From contig JAPHSX010000030.1 in NCBI GenBank assembly GCA_026196575.1, positions 1-64,000 of the forward strand: DNA of 64,000 bases, given 5' to 3'. The translations under genes were made by a program, and so were the position numbers. This DNA comes from Gammaproteobacteria bacterium (GTDB taxonomy: Bacteria; Pseudomonadota; Gammaproteobacteria; Thiohalomonadales; Thiohalomonadaceae). Shown here piece by piece: positions 39,087 through 49,461 of the stretch; the stretch's first letter is position 1, and the number at the start of each line of letters is the position of its first letter. Under the pieces are notes generated by a model, which had not been told where the DNA came from, searched no databases, and saw only the letters and a list, made by a program, of their open reading frames with translations.

Positions 39087-40680
39087 AACCTAGCTCCAAC
39101 AAATTCTCCTTAATCACCGCATCGAGCTTCTCCGACTCCGCCATCTGCCGATAAAGCATCTGACTCAACTCCCCCATCTTCTCCTCAAACGGCACCCCAT
39201 CATCCTCAATCTCCGCCGCGCCAACATAACGCCCCGGTGTGAGCACATAGTCGTTGGCCTTCATCTCATCGAGTGAGGCGGCCTTACAGTAACCCGCAAC
39301 ATCCTCATAGCCCCCATCCTTAACCTCACCCCGCCACGCATGGTAGGTACGGGCGATCTCGGCGATGTCATCAGCCGTCAGCTCCTTGTGGGTGCGGTCG
39401 ACCATGCTGCCCATATTGCGGGCGTCGATGAAGAGGGTCTCGCCCCGGCGGTTACGAAAACGTGGTTGGCCGGAAATTGCTCCTGCATTTCCGGCACTTC
39501 CGCCATCCCTGGCGGTCGCTCTCTTGTTTCGTGCCAAAAACCACAAGCAGACGGGGATCTGGGTGGTGTAGAAGAGCTGGCCGGGGAGGGCGATCATGCA
39601 GTCGACCAGGTCGTTTTCGATGAGTTTCTGACGGATCTCGCCCTCGCCCTTGGTGTTGGTGGACATGGAGCCGTTGGCCAGTACGAAGCCTGCGGTGCCG
39701 TTCTCCGAGAGCTTGGAGACCATGTGCAGGATCCAGGCGTAGTTGGCGTTGCCGGTGGGAGGGACTTCGTAACCGGCCCAGCGCGGGTCGTCGGTCAGCT
39801 CGTCGGTGGCGCGCCACTCTTTAAGATTAAATGGTGGATTGGCCATGATGAAGTCGGCCTTGAGGTCGGGGTGCTGGTCCTTGAAGAAGGTGTCGGCGGG
39901 CACCTCGCCGAGGTTGGCGGAGATGCCGCGAATGGCCAGGTTCATCTTGGAGAGCTTGTAGGTGGTGGCGGTCTGCTCCTGGCCGTAGATGGAGATGTCC
40001 TTCTTGCTGCCCTTGTGGCTTTCGACGAATTTGATCGACTGCACGAACATACCGCCGGAGCCGCAGCAGGGGTCGTAGATCTTGCCGCGGTAGGGTTCGA
40101 TCATCTCGGCGATGAGGTTGACCACGCACTTGGGGGTATAGAACTCGCCGCCGCCCTTGCCCTCGGTGGCGGCGAACTTGCCGAGGAAGTATTCATAGAC
40201 CCGGCCGACCACGTCTTGCTCGTTGTCCTCCACGGTGTCGATGTTGTTGATGGAGTCGATGAGGGCGGAGAGCTTGCTCACGTCCAGCCCGAGGCGGGAG
40301 AAGTAGTTATCGGGCAGGGCGCCGCGCAGGGTCTTGTTGTGTTTCTCTACGGTGTGCAGGGCGGTGTCGATCTTGACCGCGATGTCGTCCTGCTTGGCCT
40401 GCTTCTGGATGAAAGACCAGCGCGACTCTTTGGGCAGGTAGAAGACGTTGTGCATGGCGTAGAACTCCACCATGTCGACATAAGCCTCCTTGCCCTCGTC
40501 AATGAGTGCCTGCTTGCGCTCCTCGAACTTATCCGAGACGAACTTGAGGAAGATGAGGCTGAGCACCACATGCTTGTACTCGGAGGACTCGACCGTACCG
40601 CGCAGCTTGTCGGCGGTATCCCAGAGGGTCTGTTCGAAGCTCTTCTGTTTCTTTGGAGCGCTCTTCTTGTTGTCTGCCAT
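39076..40680 (-). CDS. hsdM: Type I restriction-modification methyltransferase subunit M
   Basis: YEYFLGKFA..KGGGEFYTP; IYDPCCGSGGMFVQS; IMANPPFNLKEW. Confidence 0.97.
   Translation of the reverse strand: MADNKKSAPKKQKSFEQTLWDTADKLRGTVESSEYKHVVLSLIFLKFVSDKFEERKQALIDEGKEAYVDMVEFYAMHNVFYLPKESRWSFIQKQAKQDDIAVKIDTALHTVEKHNKTLRGALPDNYFSRLGLDVSKLSALIDSINNIDTVEDNEQDVVGRVYEYFLGKFAATEGKGGGEFYTPKCVVNLIAEMIEPYRGKIYDPCCGSGGMFVQSIKFVESHKGSKKDISIYGQEQTATTYKLSKMNLAIRGISANLGEVPADTFFKDQHPDLKADFIMANPPFNLKEWRATDELTDDPRWAGYEVPPTGNANYAWILHMVSKLSENGTAGFVLANGSMSTNTKGEGEIRQKLIENDLVDCMIALPGQLFYTTQIPVCLWFLARNKRATARDGGSAGNAGAISGQPRFRNRRGETLFIDARNMGSMVDRTHKELTADDIAEIARTYHAWRGEVKDGGYEDVAGYCKAASLDEMKANDYVLTPGRYVGAAEIEDDGVPFEEKMGELSQMLYRQMAESEKLDAVIKENLLELGYAG
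39468..39512 (-). repeat. In-frame two-hairpin insertion in hsdM
   Basis: Minus strand GCCAGGGATGGC-GGAAGT-GCCGGAAATGCAGGAGCAATTTCCGGC; encodes ARDGGSAGNAGAISG. Confidence 0.7.
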
Positions 40681-40995
40681 GGTTGCCTTGTCTGGTCCTA
40701 TCTACTTATTGCTTATACCCAGTTTCTATTTTCTGCGCACGACTACCGAGCCGATGTTGCCGACTCTTGTCATCTCTAGGGGGAGGGCAGGTATCGCACG
40801 ATGCTCCCTATCGACGAATGAGTGGCTGGTGGCGTTGTTCGAAGCTCGCATGTTCTTGCTAAGCCATTGAACGGGTTGCCGTCAGTGCGCTGATTTACAG
40901 GTATGTTACCACGCGGAATGGGGGGGAAAACGAGCGGTGACCCGATTAGGGATGTGCTCATATTTCAGCTTTTTGAAAAGGCCGAAAAAACACGG

Positions 40996-41024
40996 TGGTC
41001 ACAGAATGGTCACGAGATGGTCAC
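40996..41024. repeat. Three TGGTCAC direct repeats at 11-bp spacing
   Basis: TGGTCAC at 40996, 41007 and 41018. Confidence 0.8.
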
Positions 41025-41032
41025 GGGAAAAA

Positions 41033-41066
41033 AACAAAAGGGCCTAGCCGAAGCTAAGCCCTTGTT
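41033..41066 (-). terminator. Rho-independent terminator downstream of tRNA-Met
   Basis: Minus strand GGGCTTAGCTTCGGCTAGGCCC followed by T-rich tract. Confidence 0.8.
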
Positions 41067-41071
41067 TTGTA

Positions 41072-41148
41072 TGGTGGCTATACCTAGATTCGAACTAGGG
41101 ACCCCATCATTATGAGTGATGTGCTCTAACCAACTGAGCTATATAGCC
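41072..41148 (-). tRNA. tRNA-Met (CAT), elongator type
   Basis: GGCTATATAGCTCAGTTGGTTAGAGCACATCACTCATAATGATGGGGTCCCTAGTTCGAATCTAGGTATAGCCACCA; cloverleaf with CAT anticodon and encoded CCA. Confidence 0.95.
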
Positions 41149-41209
41149 ATATTTTGAGGGCGCAATTCTGCGGTGTTGCGCCGTGTCTGTCAAGCCCGCT
41201 GCGGTGCGG

Positions 41210-42301
41210 TCAGACGTTGAAGCGGAAGTGCATGACGTCGCCGTCCTGGACGATGTACTCCTTGCCTTCGAGGCGCAATTTACCGGCCTCTTTTGCCCCC
41301 TGTTCGCCCTTGTAGGCGATGAAGTCGTTGAAGGCGGTGACCTCGGCGCGGATGAAGCCGCGCTCGAAATCGGTGTGGATAACGCCGGCCGCCTGTGGGG
41401 CGGTGGCGCCGATGGGCACGGTCCAGGCGCGCACCTCTTTGACCCCGGCGGTGAAGTAGGTCTGCAGGCCAAGCAGTTTGTAGCCGGCGCGAATGACGCG
41501 GTTGAGGCCGGGTTCATCCAGCCCCAGTTCGTCGAGGAAGACGCTGGCCTCTTCTGGCTCCAGCTCTGCCAGCTCCGATTCGATGGCGGCGCAAACCGCG
41601 ACCACTTCGGCCCCTTCGGCGGCGGCGTAGGCGCGCACGGCGTCGAGGTGGGGGTTGTTGTCGAAGCCCTCCTCGGCGACGTTGGCGATGTAGAGGGTCG
41701 GTTTGATGGTGAGCAGGTGCAGGTCGTAGAGGGCCTTCTGCTCCTCTTCGTCCAGTCCCAGGGTGCGCACCAGTTTGCCCTCGTCGAGGCCGGCCTTTAC
41801 CTTCTCGAACAGGGTGAGCTTGGCCTTCGCCTCCTTGTCGCCACTCTTGGCGATCTTGGCGATGCGCAGGAGGCCCTTCTCCACGCTTTCCATGTCGGCC
41901 AGCATCAGTTCGGTGTTGATCACTTCGATGTCGTCCAGCGGGTGGATGCGCCCGGCGACATGCACCACGTTCTCATCCTCGAAGCAGCGCACCACCTGGG
42001 CGATGGCGTCGGTCTCGCGGATATTGGCGAGGAATTTGTTACCCAGTCCCTCGCCGCGGGAGGCGCCGGCCACCAGCCCGGCGATGTCGACGAACTCCAT
42101 GGTGGTGGGCAGCACGCGCTGCGGCTTGACGATTTCGGCCAGCTGGTCGAGGCGCGGGTCGGGCATCGGCACCACGCCGACATTCGGCTCGATGGTGCAG
42201 AAGGGGTAGTTCTCGGCCTGGATCCCCGCCTTGGTCAGCGCGTTGAAGAGGGTGGACTTGCCGACGTTGGGCAGGCCGACGATACCGCATTTAAATCCCA
42301 T
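41210..42301 (-). CDS. ychF: YchF/OLA1-type redox-regulated ATPase
   Basis: [43 protein letters not shown]. Confidence 0.97.
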   Translation of the reverse strand: MGFKCGIVGLPNVGKSTLFNALTKAGIQAENYPFCTIEPNVGVVPMPDPRLDQLAEIVKPQRVLPTTMEFVDIAGLVAGASRGEGLGNKFLANIRETDAIAQVVRCFEDENVVHVAGRIHPLDDIEVINTELMLADMESVEKGLLRIAKIAKSGDKEAKAKLTLFEKVKAGLDEGKLVRTLGLDEEEQKALYDLHLLTIKPTLYIANVAEEGFDNNPHLDAVRAYAAAEGAEVVAVCAAIESELAELEPEEASVFLDELGLDEPGLNRVIRAGYKLLGLQTYFTAGVKEVRAWTVPIGATAPQAAGVIHTDFERGFIRAEVTAFNDFIAYKGEQGAKEAGKLRLEGKEYIVQDGDVMHFRFNV

Positions 42302-42347
42302 GGTGGTCTGTTCCGTAGTGCTCGTGCTGCTGTGAAATCGTGATGAA

Positions 42348-42926
42348 TTACTGACTGTGCAGCCGGTTCATCGCCTTTTGTTGATCGCCACTCACTATCA
42401 GCGACAGGTTGTCGAGGGCCTTATCTACCGCCTCTTCAATGTGCTGTTGATCGCTGCCTGAGGCTTTGCTCAGGACGTAGCCGGAGACCTGGCTGGCGTG
42501 GCCGGGGTGGCCAATGCCCAGGCGCAGGCGCTGAAACTCCCTGCTGCCCAGCTGCGCGATGGTGTCGCGCAGGCCGTTGTGGCCGCCGTGTCCCCCTCCC
42601 TGTTTCAGGCGCACCGTGCCCGGTGGCAGATCCAGTTCGTCGTGGGCGATGAGGATATTTTCCGCGTCGATCCTGTAAAAACGGGCCAGCGCGGCGACGC
42701 CCTGGCCACTTCTGTTCATGAAGGTCATCGGTTTTAGCAACCAGACCTCCGTACCATCGATAAGGCCCTTGCCGACCTCACCAGAAAATTTGCTGTCAAA
42801 TTTCAGGGTGATGCCGTGGGCACGGGCGATGGCGTCTATAAACCAAAAACCGGCGTTGTGTCGCGTCTTCGCGTATTGCGGGCCGGGGTTTCCCAAGCCT
42901 GCAAGCAGTTGAATACGTGACGACAA
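42348..42926 (-). CDS. pth: Peptidyl-tRNA hydrolase
   Basis: [41 protein letters not shown]. Confidence 0.96.
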   Translation of the reverse strand: MSSRIQLLAGLGNPGPQYAKTRHNAGFWFIDAIARAHGITLKFDSKFSGEVGKGLIDGTEVWLLKPMTFMNRSGQGVAALARFYRIDAENILIAHDELDLPPGTVRLKQGGGHGGHNGLRDTIAQLGSREFQRLRLGIGHPGHASQVSGYVLSKASGSDQQHIEEAVDKALDNLSLIVSGDQQKAMNRLHSQ

Positions 42927-42958
42927 CGCCGGTTTTCTCAGCGTTCAGGTGAGGGCGA

Positions 42959-43582
42959 TTACGCGCCTTCGCCCTCGCTCTCCTCGGTGGTCTCTTTGCT
43001 GGCGCGGGTCTTGTGGATCGCGGCAACGGCCTGGTCGTGGCCTTCGCCGTGGGTCAGTTCGACCAGCTCCACGCCCTTGGGCAGTTTGATGTCGGTGAGG
43101 TGCAGGATCTGCTCGATCTCCACGCCGGTCAGGTCGACTTCCAGATACTCGGGCAGGTCCTGGGGCAGACACAGTACCTCAACCTCGGTGAGGTTGTGGG
43201 TGACGACGCCGCCAACCTTAACGCCAGGGGCGCTAGACTCGTTGATGAAGTGCAGCGGTACGTGCATCTTCAGCTTCTCGGTGTCGGAGACGCGCAGGAA
43301 GTCGGCATGCAAGATTATCGGCTTGGCCGGGTGACGCTGCAGATCCTTCAGCACGGCCTTCTCTTTCTTGCCGCCGATGTCGAGGGTGAGGATGTGCGAG
43401 TAGAAGGCCTCGTTCTCCAGGTTGTGGATCAGCTTGAGGTGCTCCAGGCTGATGTTCATCGGTTCTTTGTTGCCACCGTATACGATGGCCGGTACCCGAT
43501 CCGCGTGACGCAGGCGGCGGCTCGCACCTTTCCCCAGGTCAGTACGGACTTCGGCACTCAGGGTGAAGTCTACTTTGCTCAT
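42959..43582 (-). CDS. rplY: 50S ribosomal protein L25/Ctc
   Basis: [32 protein letters not shown]; long-form C-terminal TL5 domain. Confidence 0.95.
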   Translation of the reverse strand: MSKVDFTLSAEVRTDLGKGASRRLRHADRVPAIVYGGNKEPMNISLEHLKLIHNLENEAFYSHILTLDIGGKKEKAVLKDLQRHPAKPIILHADFLRVSDTEKLKMHVPLHFINESSAPGVKVGGVVTHNLTEVEVLCLPQDLPEYLEVDLTGVEIEQILHLTDIKLPKGVELVELTHGEGHDQAVAAIHKTRASKETTEESEGEGA

Positions 43583-43709
43583 TGTTTCTCTCCAGTTTCA
43601 TATCAAAGACGAACAGACCACCCGCAGGTGGTCTGTTCACCGTCAGCCGCGACCAGTTGACGGTTTACCATAAGGCGACATGCCTTAATTCAGTGCCGCT
43701 TGCGCGGCG

Positions 43710-44663
43710 TCAGTCCATATACAGGGAGCTGACCGATTCGTCGTTATTGATGCGGCGAATGGTCTCCGCCAGCATCTCCGATAGCGAGACCGTGCGGATG
43801 CGGTTGCATGCCTGGGCCTCGGCGCTCAGCGGGATGGTGTTGGTGACGATCAACTCATCCAGCTGCGAGTTCTCAATATTTTCCACCGCCGGGCCGGAGA
43901 GCACCGGGTGGGTGATGTAGGCCTTGACGCTGGCGGCGCCGTGCGCCTTGAGCGCATTGGCGGCCTGGCACAGGGTGCCGGCGGTGTCGACCAGGTCGTC
44001 GATGAGGACACAGTCGCGCCCCTTCACGTCGCCGATGATGTGCATCACCTGTGCCACGTTCGCCTTGGGACGGCGCTTGTCGATGATCGCCAGGTCCGCG
44101 TCATCGAGCCGCTTGGCCAGGGCGCGGGCACGCACTACACCGCCCACATCGGGTGATACCACCATAATGTTGTCGCCCTGATTGCGCTGGCGCCAGATAT
44201 CGCCCAGCAGGATCGGCGAGGCATAGACGTTATCCACCGGGATATCGAAAAAGCCCTGGATCTGATCGGCGTGCAGGTCGACGGTCAGCAGGCGGGTCAC
44301 GCCGGCACTGGTCAGCATGTTGGCCACCACCTTGGCGGTGACCGGCACGCGTGCCGAGCGCGGGCGGCGATCCTGCCGGGCATAGCCAAAGTAGGGAATG
44401 ACGGCGGTGACACTGCGGGCCGAGGAGCGGCGCATGGCATCGACCATTACGATCAGCTCCATCAGGTTGTTATTGGTCGGGGCGCAGGTGGGCTGGACGA
44501 TGTAGACGTGCTTGCCGCGCACATTCTCCAGGATCTCGACCATGATCTCGCCATCGCTGAACTGGCCGACGATGGCCTTGCCCAGCGGCATCTCAAGGTA
44601 GCCGGCGATCTCGTGTGCCAATTGAGGATTGGCATTGCCCGCAAAGACCATCATTTCCGACAC
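43710..44663 (-). CDS. prs: Ribose-phosphate pyrophosphokinase
   Basis: [56 protein letters not shown] start. Confidence 0.96.
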   Translation of the reverse strand: MSEMMVFAGNANPQLAHEIAGYLEMPLGKAIVGQFSDGEIMVEILENVRGKHVYIVQPTCAPTNNNLMELIVMVDAMRRSSARSVTAVIPYFGYARQDRRPRSARVPVTAKVVANMLTSAGVTRLLTVDLHADQIQGFFDIPVDNVYASPILLGDIWRQRNQGDNIMVVSPDVGGVVRARALAKRLDDADLAIIDKRRPKANVAQVMHIIGDVKGRDCVLIDDLVDTAGTLCQAANALKAHGAASVKAYITHPVLSGPAVENIENSQLDELIVTNTIPLSAEAQACNRIRTVSLSEMLAETIRRINNDESVSSLYMD

Positions 44664-44717
44664 CTGGAGCCCCTTAACAGACGCGGGCCGCAAAATGCGG
44701 CCGCTGTTATTGGAATT

Positions 44718-44792
44718 TGGCTGGGGCGGAAGGATTCGAACCTACGCATGACGGGATCAAAACCCGCTGCCTTACCACTTGGCTACGCCCCA
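44718..44792 (-). tRNA. tRNA-Gln (TTG)
   Basis: TGGGGCGTAGCCAAGTGGTAAGGCAGCGGGTTTTGATCCCGTCATGCGTAGGTTCGAATCCTTCCGCCCCAGCCA. Confidence 0.95.
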
Positions 44793-44852
44793 ATAAACTT
44801 GCTTTGAACTATCGGTTTTCGTGTAACCGGCCAGTGCCGGAAAATCGATAGT

Positions 44853-45695
44853 TCAAAACTCCGCCAGTCTGCTATGCAGCGCCGAGCGATTACTCCCTTT
44901 GGCGACAAATCCCCGCCAGCCGGCGGGAAGCTGCCGGTAGACTGTCTCGGCCCCCTCCCTGGTGTCAAAGGCGGCGAAGACGCAGCTCCCGGTACCGGTC
45001 ATCCTTGCCGTGGCAAAGTGACCCAGCCATGCCAGCGCCTGAGCGATCTCAGGGTAGTGGCGCGCGGCCACCGGTTGACAGACGTTTTCACCTTCCCCGG
45101 CGAGAAAGGCGCGTATTTTGATAGCTTGGCACTCCCGTGTCAATTGCGGATCAGAAAAAATCCTGGCGGTGGAGACCTCCACTGGCGGGATGATGACCAG
45201 ATACCACGGTTCGGGCAGCTCCACCGGCTGCAGGATCTCTCCCACCCCCTCGGCCCAGGCGGCGTGGCCGTGGACGAAGACCGGCACGTCGGCACCCAGT
45301 TGCAGCCCCAGTTCGGCCAGTTCGCCGAGCGGCAGATGCACCCCCCAGAGCCGGTTGAGCGCGACCAGCACGGTGGCGGCGTCGGAGCTGCCGCCGCCCA
45401 GGCCACCCCCCAGCGGCAGCCGCTTTTCCACCCGGATGTCGGCCCCCAGCTGGCAGCCGCTGCGTTGCTGTAGCAGGCGGGCGGCGCGCACCACCAGATC
45501 CTGCTCCGGCGCTACCCCCGGCAGGTCGTTGAGGCGGTGAATGGCGCCGTCGTCGCGCAGATCAATGTCGATCTCATCGCCGAAGTCGAGAAACTGGAAG
45601 ACGCTCTGCAACAGGTGATAGCCGTCGGCGCGCCGGCCGGTGATGTGCAGAAAGAGGTTGAGTTTGGCCGGGGCCGGCCACGGCGCATGACTCAC
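44853..45695 (-). CDS. ispE: 4-diphosphocytidyl-2-C-methyl-D-erythritol kinase
   Basis: WPAPAKLNLFLHITGRRADGYHLLQSVFQFLDFGDE; LPLGGGLGGGSSDAATVLVALN. Confidence 0.96.
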   Translation of the reverse strand: MSHAPWPAPAKLNLFLHITGRRADGYHLLQSVFQFLDFGDEIDIDLRDDGAIHRLNDLPGVAPEQDLVVRAARLLQQRSGCQLGADIRVEKRLPLGGGLGGGSSDAATVLVALNRLWGVHLPLGELAELGLQLGADVPVFVHGHAAWAEGVGEILQPVELPEPWYLVIIPPVEVSTARIFSDPQLTRECQAIKIRAFLAGEGENVCQPVAARHYPEIAQALAWLGHFATARMTGTGSCVFAAFDTREGAETVYRQLPAGWRGFVAKGSNRSALHSRLAEF

Positions 45696-46312
45696 CGCTC
45701 ATCCTCCCCCTCGTCCGTCGGCAGCGGTTGCCAGTCGCTGATCACCAGCCGCACCTGTGCCTGGTGGTTGTCGATGAAGACCTTGCGCGGCAGCTCCACG
45801 CCGTGGCGCGGCTGGTAGTCGAGAAAGGCGATCTCCCAGCCGGCTTGTGTCAGATGCCTCAGGCGACCGTACTGATCGAGCTGCGGCGTCGAGGTGCCGG
45901 GGGCGGGGAGCCCCAGCACCCAGTAGCGCAGCGCCGCGACCGGCACCCGCCACCCCAGCCGCTGGTAGAGTAACTGATCGGGGTCGCTGGAGTGGAGGGT
46001 CTCCCCCTCGTCGGTCAGCAGCGTCACCGCTACCGCATCGCCGTGTAGCTGCATGGCCCCCTGGCCCAGCGGGGCGATGATATTGAGGGAGTAACGCTCA
46101 TCGCGCTGCTGCCAGTTGAGGCTCATGTGCCACGCCTCGTGGTCGTTCTGTACCGCCAGCCGACCCGAGAGCTGCCAGTGGGTGAGCTGGCGCAGCGGCG
46201 GCTGGCGCCGCTGCCAGCTCTGCTCGGCACTGGTGTCGGGCAGGGGGCGCGGGGGGAGAGGGCTACAGGCCGCTACCAGCAGCAGTAGCAGCGTGGCGGT
46301 GAGGCGGCTCAT
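45692..46312 (-). CDS. lolB: Outer membrane lipoprotein LolB
   Basis: Lipobox VAACS; LTHWQLSGRLAVQNDHEAWHMSLNWQQ; position between ispE and a TPR gene. Confidence 0.9.
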   Translation of the reverse strand: MSRLTATLLLLLVAACSPLPPRPLPDTSAEQSWQRRQPPLRQLTHWQLSGRLAVQNDHEAWHMSLNWQQRDERYSLNIIAPLGQGAMQLHGDAVAVTLLTDEGETLHSSDPDQLLYQRLGWRVPVAALRYWVLGLPAPGTSTPQLDQYGRLRHLTQAGWEIAFLDYQPRHGVELPRKVFIDNHQAQVRLVISDWQPLPTDEGEDER

Positions 46313-48036
46313 GGATGGAAGCGGCGGATGGTCTGCAGCAGCACCTTGTGCTCGGGGGCAAATTGCAGCGCCTCTTGCCAGATGCGGCGTGCCTCCTCCT
46401 GGTTGCCGGCGGCCCACAACACCTCGCCCAGATGGGCGAAGATCTCGCCATCGCGCACCTGCGCGGCGGCATGGCGCAGGTGCGCCAGCGCCTCGTCGAG
46501 GCGGCCCAGGCGGTAGAGCACCCAGCCCATGCTGTCGATGTAGGCAACATCGTCGGGCTGTTGGCGATAGGCGCGCTCGATATAGTCGTAGGCCTCCTGA
46601 TAGCGCGTCGTGCGATCCGCCAGGGTGTAGCCGAGCGCGTTGAGGGCACGGGAGTTGTCGGGGTTGAGCTGCAACACCCGTTTGAGGTCGCGCTCCAGGA
46701 TATCGAGCCGGTCGATCTTCTCGGCGGTGAGGGCGCGGGCGTAGAGCAGCTCTTCGTTGTCGGTGAAGGTGGCCAGCCCCTCGTCATAGACGCCCATGGC
46801 CGCCGCATGTTGCTCGGCATCATTCAGCAGCTCGGCCTCGGCCAGGTAGAGCCGTACCCGCTCCTCGTCATTCTGCGTCTCCAGTTCACGCAGGTAGGTG
46901 CGGGCGCGATCCATCCCCTGGTGCTGGGCGATGAGCCGCGCCGCCTGCAACTGTGCCTCCAGATAGCGCTCGCCGTGGGCGATGGAGCCGTACCAGGCAA
47001 TGGCCTTGTCGGGCTGCTGCCGGGCCTCGGCGATCTGCGCCATGGCAAGTCGTGCCTCCTCCTCGCGCTGACCCAGGCGCAGCAGGGTGTTGAATTGTGT
47101 CTCGGCGTCATCCAGATCGCCCGCCTCCAGCGCCAGCAGGCCTAGGGCGTAGAGCACATCGCCATCGCCGGGGTTCTCCTTGTTGAGGCGGGAGAACTGT
47201 TGCCGTGCCTCTTTGAGCTGGCGTGCATCGACCAGCATGCGGGCGTAGGTGAGGCGCAGCTGGTGGTTGTCGGGCGCAAGTTTGAGCGCCTGCTTCATGC
47301 TCTGCAGCGCGGCCTCTGTCTTGCCCAGTTCATGCAGCACCCGCGCCTGCAGGATCAGCCCCTGGGTGTGTCGTGGCTCACTTTGCAGCAGCCGCTGCAA
47401 TACAGTGCGGGCCACCTCGTTGTTGCCGAGCTGGTTGGCCAGATGGGCCTGGGCGTAGAGGGCGTGCGGGTTGCCCGGCACAAGGGCGACCAGTTCGGCC
47501 ATGGTGGCGAGGGCGCGCTCCTTGTCGGGGTCGTTGGCGAGCAGGGTGGTCACCAGCAGGTAGCCGTGGTTGTTGTCCTGGCGCGGGTTTTCAAGCAGCT
47601 TCTCCAGGTGCGGGCGGGCCTCGGCGTTCTGTCCGGAGGCGATGAGCAGGGCGGCGACTGATTTGTGGGCCTCGTCGTTGGCGGGTTGCAGCTCCACCCA
47701 GAGGCGTGCCGCGTTGAGGGCAATGGTGTTCTCGCGGGCGTAGATGGCGATGCGGGTGGCACGCTGCGCCAGGCGGTAGTCGCCGGTGTGGCGCGCGGTC
47801 TCCAGATAGGTGGCGGCGGAGAGGCGCAGCGCCCCTTGCTGGCCGGAAAATTCGGCCACCAGCAGCTGATAGAGCAGCTCGGGGTCAAGTTCAACCGCAG
47901 GCAGTTCGGTGTCGGGGCTGGGGGCAACGACGGTGTCTGCCGCATTGTCACGCGGCGGGGCGCTGGTACAGCCGGCTGTTGCCGCGAACAGGGCCGACAA
48001 GATGGCCGCCAACAGCAGCCGGTGCGAACTTGTCAT
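46309..48036 (-). CDS. TPR-repeat lipoprotein
   Basis: Lipobox ATAGC; many TPR units (NPDNSRALNALGYTLADRTTRYQEAYDYIERAY). Confidence 0.9.
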   Translation of the reverse strand: MTSSHRLLLAAILSALFAATAGCTSAPPRDNAADTVVAPSPDTELPAVELDPELLYQLLVAEFSGQQGALRLSAATYLETARHTGDYRLAQRATRIAIYARENTIALNAARLWVELQPANDEAHKSVAALLIASGQNAEARPHLEKLLENPRQDNNHGYLLVTTLLANDPDKERALATMAELVALVPGNPHALYAQAHLANQLGNNEVARTVLQRLLQSEPRHTQGLILQARVLHELGKTEAALQSMKQALKLAPDNHQLRLTYARMLVDARQLKEARQQFSRLNKENPGDGDVLYALGLLALEAGDLDDAETQFNTLLRLGQREEEARLAMAQIAEARQQPDKAIAWYGSIAHGERYLEAQLQAARLIAQHQGMDRARTYLRELETQNDEERVRLYLAEAELLNDAEQHAAAMGVYDEGLATFTDNEELLYARALTAEKIDRLDILERDLKRVLQLNPDNSRALNALGYTLADRTTRYQEAYDYIERAYRQQPDDVAYIDSMGWVLYRLGRLDEALAHLRHAAAQVRDGEIFAHLGEVLWAAGNQEEARRIWQEALQFAPEHKVLLQTIRRFHP

Positions 48037-48193
48037 CAATCTCTCCGTGGAGCCCCGAGGGGGCGGGTTTGACAAAACTATACCTGAGTTTGGCGATTTT
48101 TACCCATATGGTGTGAATGGTGCCGCCCCTTGCCATGAATACCCCGCCTAACGCAAAATGGCCCATTCGTTGCAATTGTAAGTTCCCGATTTT

Positions 48194-49456
48194 ATGACAC
48201 TGCTTGCGCTCGGTATCAACCACAAGACGGCCCCCGTAGAGATCCGGGAACGGGTCGCCTTTACGCCCGAGACCCTGCCGCAGGCCTTTAGCGAGTTGAC
48301 CGCCACCAACGGTGTTCACGAGGTGGCGATCCTCTCCACCTGCAACCGCACCGAGCTCTATTGCGGTATCGAGGGCGAGGATGGCGGCATGGTGCGCGAC
48401 TGGTTCAGCCGTTTCCATAACCTCAAACTGGCGGATGTCGAGCCCTATTTCTACACCCACCCGGATCGCCACGCGGTGCGTCATATCCTGCGGGTGGCCA
48501 GCGGTCTGGATTCGATGGTGCTGGGCGAGCCGCAGATCCTCGGGCAGATGAAGCAGGCCTACAGCACCGCCAACGCCGCCGGTACGGTGGGCGAGCTGCT
48601 CAATCGCCTGTTTCAGCACACCTTCAGTGTGGCCAAGCAGGTGCGCACCGATACCGCCATCGGCGCCAGTCCGGTCTCGGTGGCCTTTGCCGCGGTCTCG
48701 CTCTCCAGGCAGATCTTCACTGATCTCTCCAAACACACCGCGCTGCTCATCGGTGCCGGCGAGACCATCGAGCTGGTGGCGCGCCACCTGCACGAGAGCG
48801 GGGTGGGGCGCCTTATCGTCGCCAACCGCACGGTGGAGCGGGCACACAACCTGGCCCAGGAGTTTGGTGGTTATGCCATCGCGCTCTCCGAGATCCCCGA
48901 CCACCTGCACGAGGCCGATATGGTGATCTCCTCTACCGCCAGCCAGCTGCCAATCCTCGGCAAGGGGGCGGTGGAGAGCGCACTGAAAAAACGCAAGCAC
49001 CGCCCGATGTTTATGGTCGATATCGCGGTGCCGCGTGACATCGAGGCGCAGGTCGGTGAGCTGGATGATGTCTATCTCTACACCGTGGACGATCTGCAGG
49101 AGATCATTCAGGAGGGGTTGCGCTCACGCCAGGAGGCGGCGCAGCAGGCCGAGGAGATCATCGACACCCAGGTGACCCACTTCATGAACTGGCTGCAGTC
49201 GCTGGGGGCGGTCGACACCATTCGCGACTACCGCATGAGCATCGAGGCGATGCGCGAGCAGGTGTTGCAGAACGCACTGGCGCAGCTGCAGAGGGGGCAT
49301 CCCCCCGAACAGGCGATGCAGGAGCTGGCGCGCCAGCTCACCAACAAGCTGATGCACGCCCCGTGCAGCAACCTGAAGCAGGCCGGTTACGATGGCCGCA
49401 CCGAACTGCTGCTGGCCGCACGCGAACTCTTTAATCTCAAACACACAGACCATTAA
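48194..49456 (+). CDS. hemA: Glutamyl-tRNA reductase
   Basis: [48 protein letters not shown]. Confidence 0.97.
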   Translation: MTLLALGINHKTAPVEIRERVAFTPETLPQAFSELTATNGVHEVAILSTCNRTELYCGIEGEDGGMVRDWFSRFHNLKLADVEPYFYTHPDRHAVRHILRVASGLDSMVLGEPQILGQMKQAYSTANAAGTVGELLNRLFQHTFSVAKQVRTDTAIGASPVSVAFAAVSLSRQIFTDLSKHTALLIGAGETIELVARHLHESGVGRLIVANRTVERAHNLAQEFGGYAIALSEIPDHLHEADMVISSTASQLPILGKGAVESALKKRKHRPMFMVDIAVPRDIEAQVGELDDVYLYTVDDLQEIIQEGLRSRQEAAQQAEEIIDTQVTHFMNWLQSLGAVDTIRDYRMSIEAMREQVLQNALAQLQRGHPPEQAMQELARQLTNKLMHAPCSNLKQAGYDGRTELLLAARELFNLKHTDH

Positions 49457-49461
49457 TCCCC

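Noticed and set aside
39340-40779. 479-aa + strand ORF antisense to hsdM
   Set aside because: Translation is V/G/L/D-rich mirror sequence; hsdM is unambiguous on the minus strand.
40903-41115. 70-aa ORF ending ...IPRFELGTPSL
   Set aside because: C-terminus is translation of the tRNA-Met gene on the opposite strand; typical spurious ORF.
30170-41148. Complete prophage or integrative element
   Set aside because: No integrase, structural or conjugation genes found; only an RM locus beside a tRNA.
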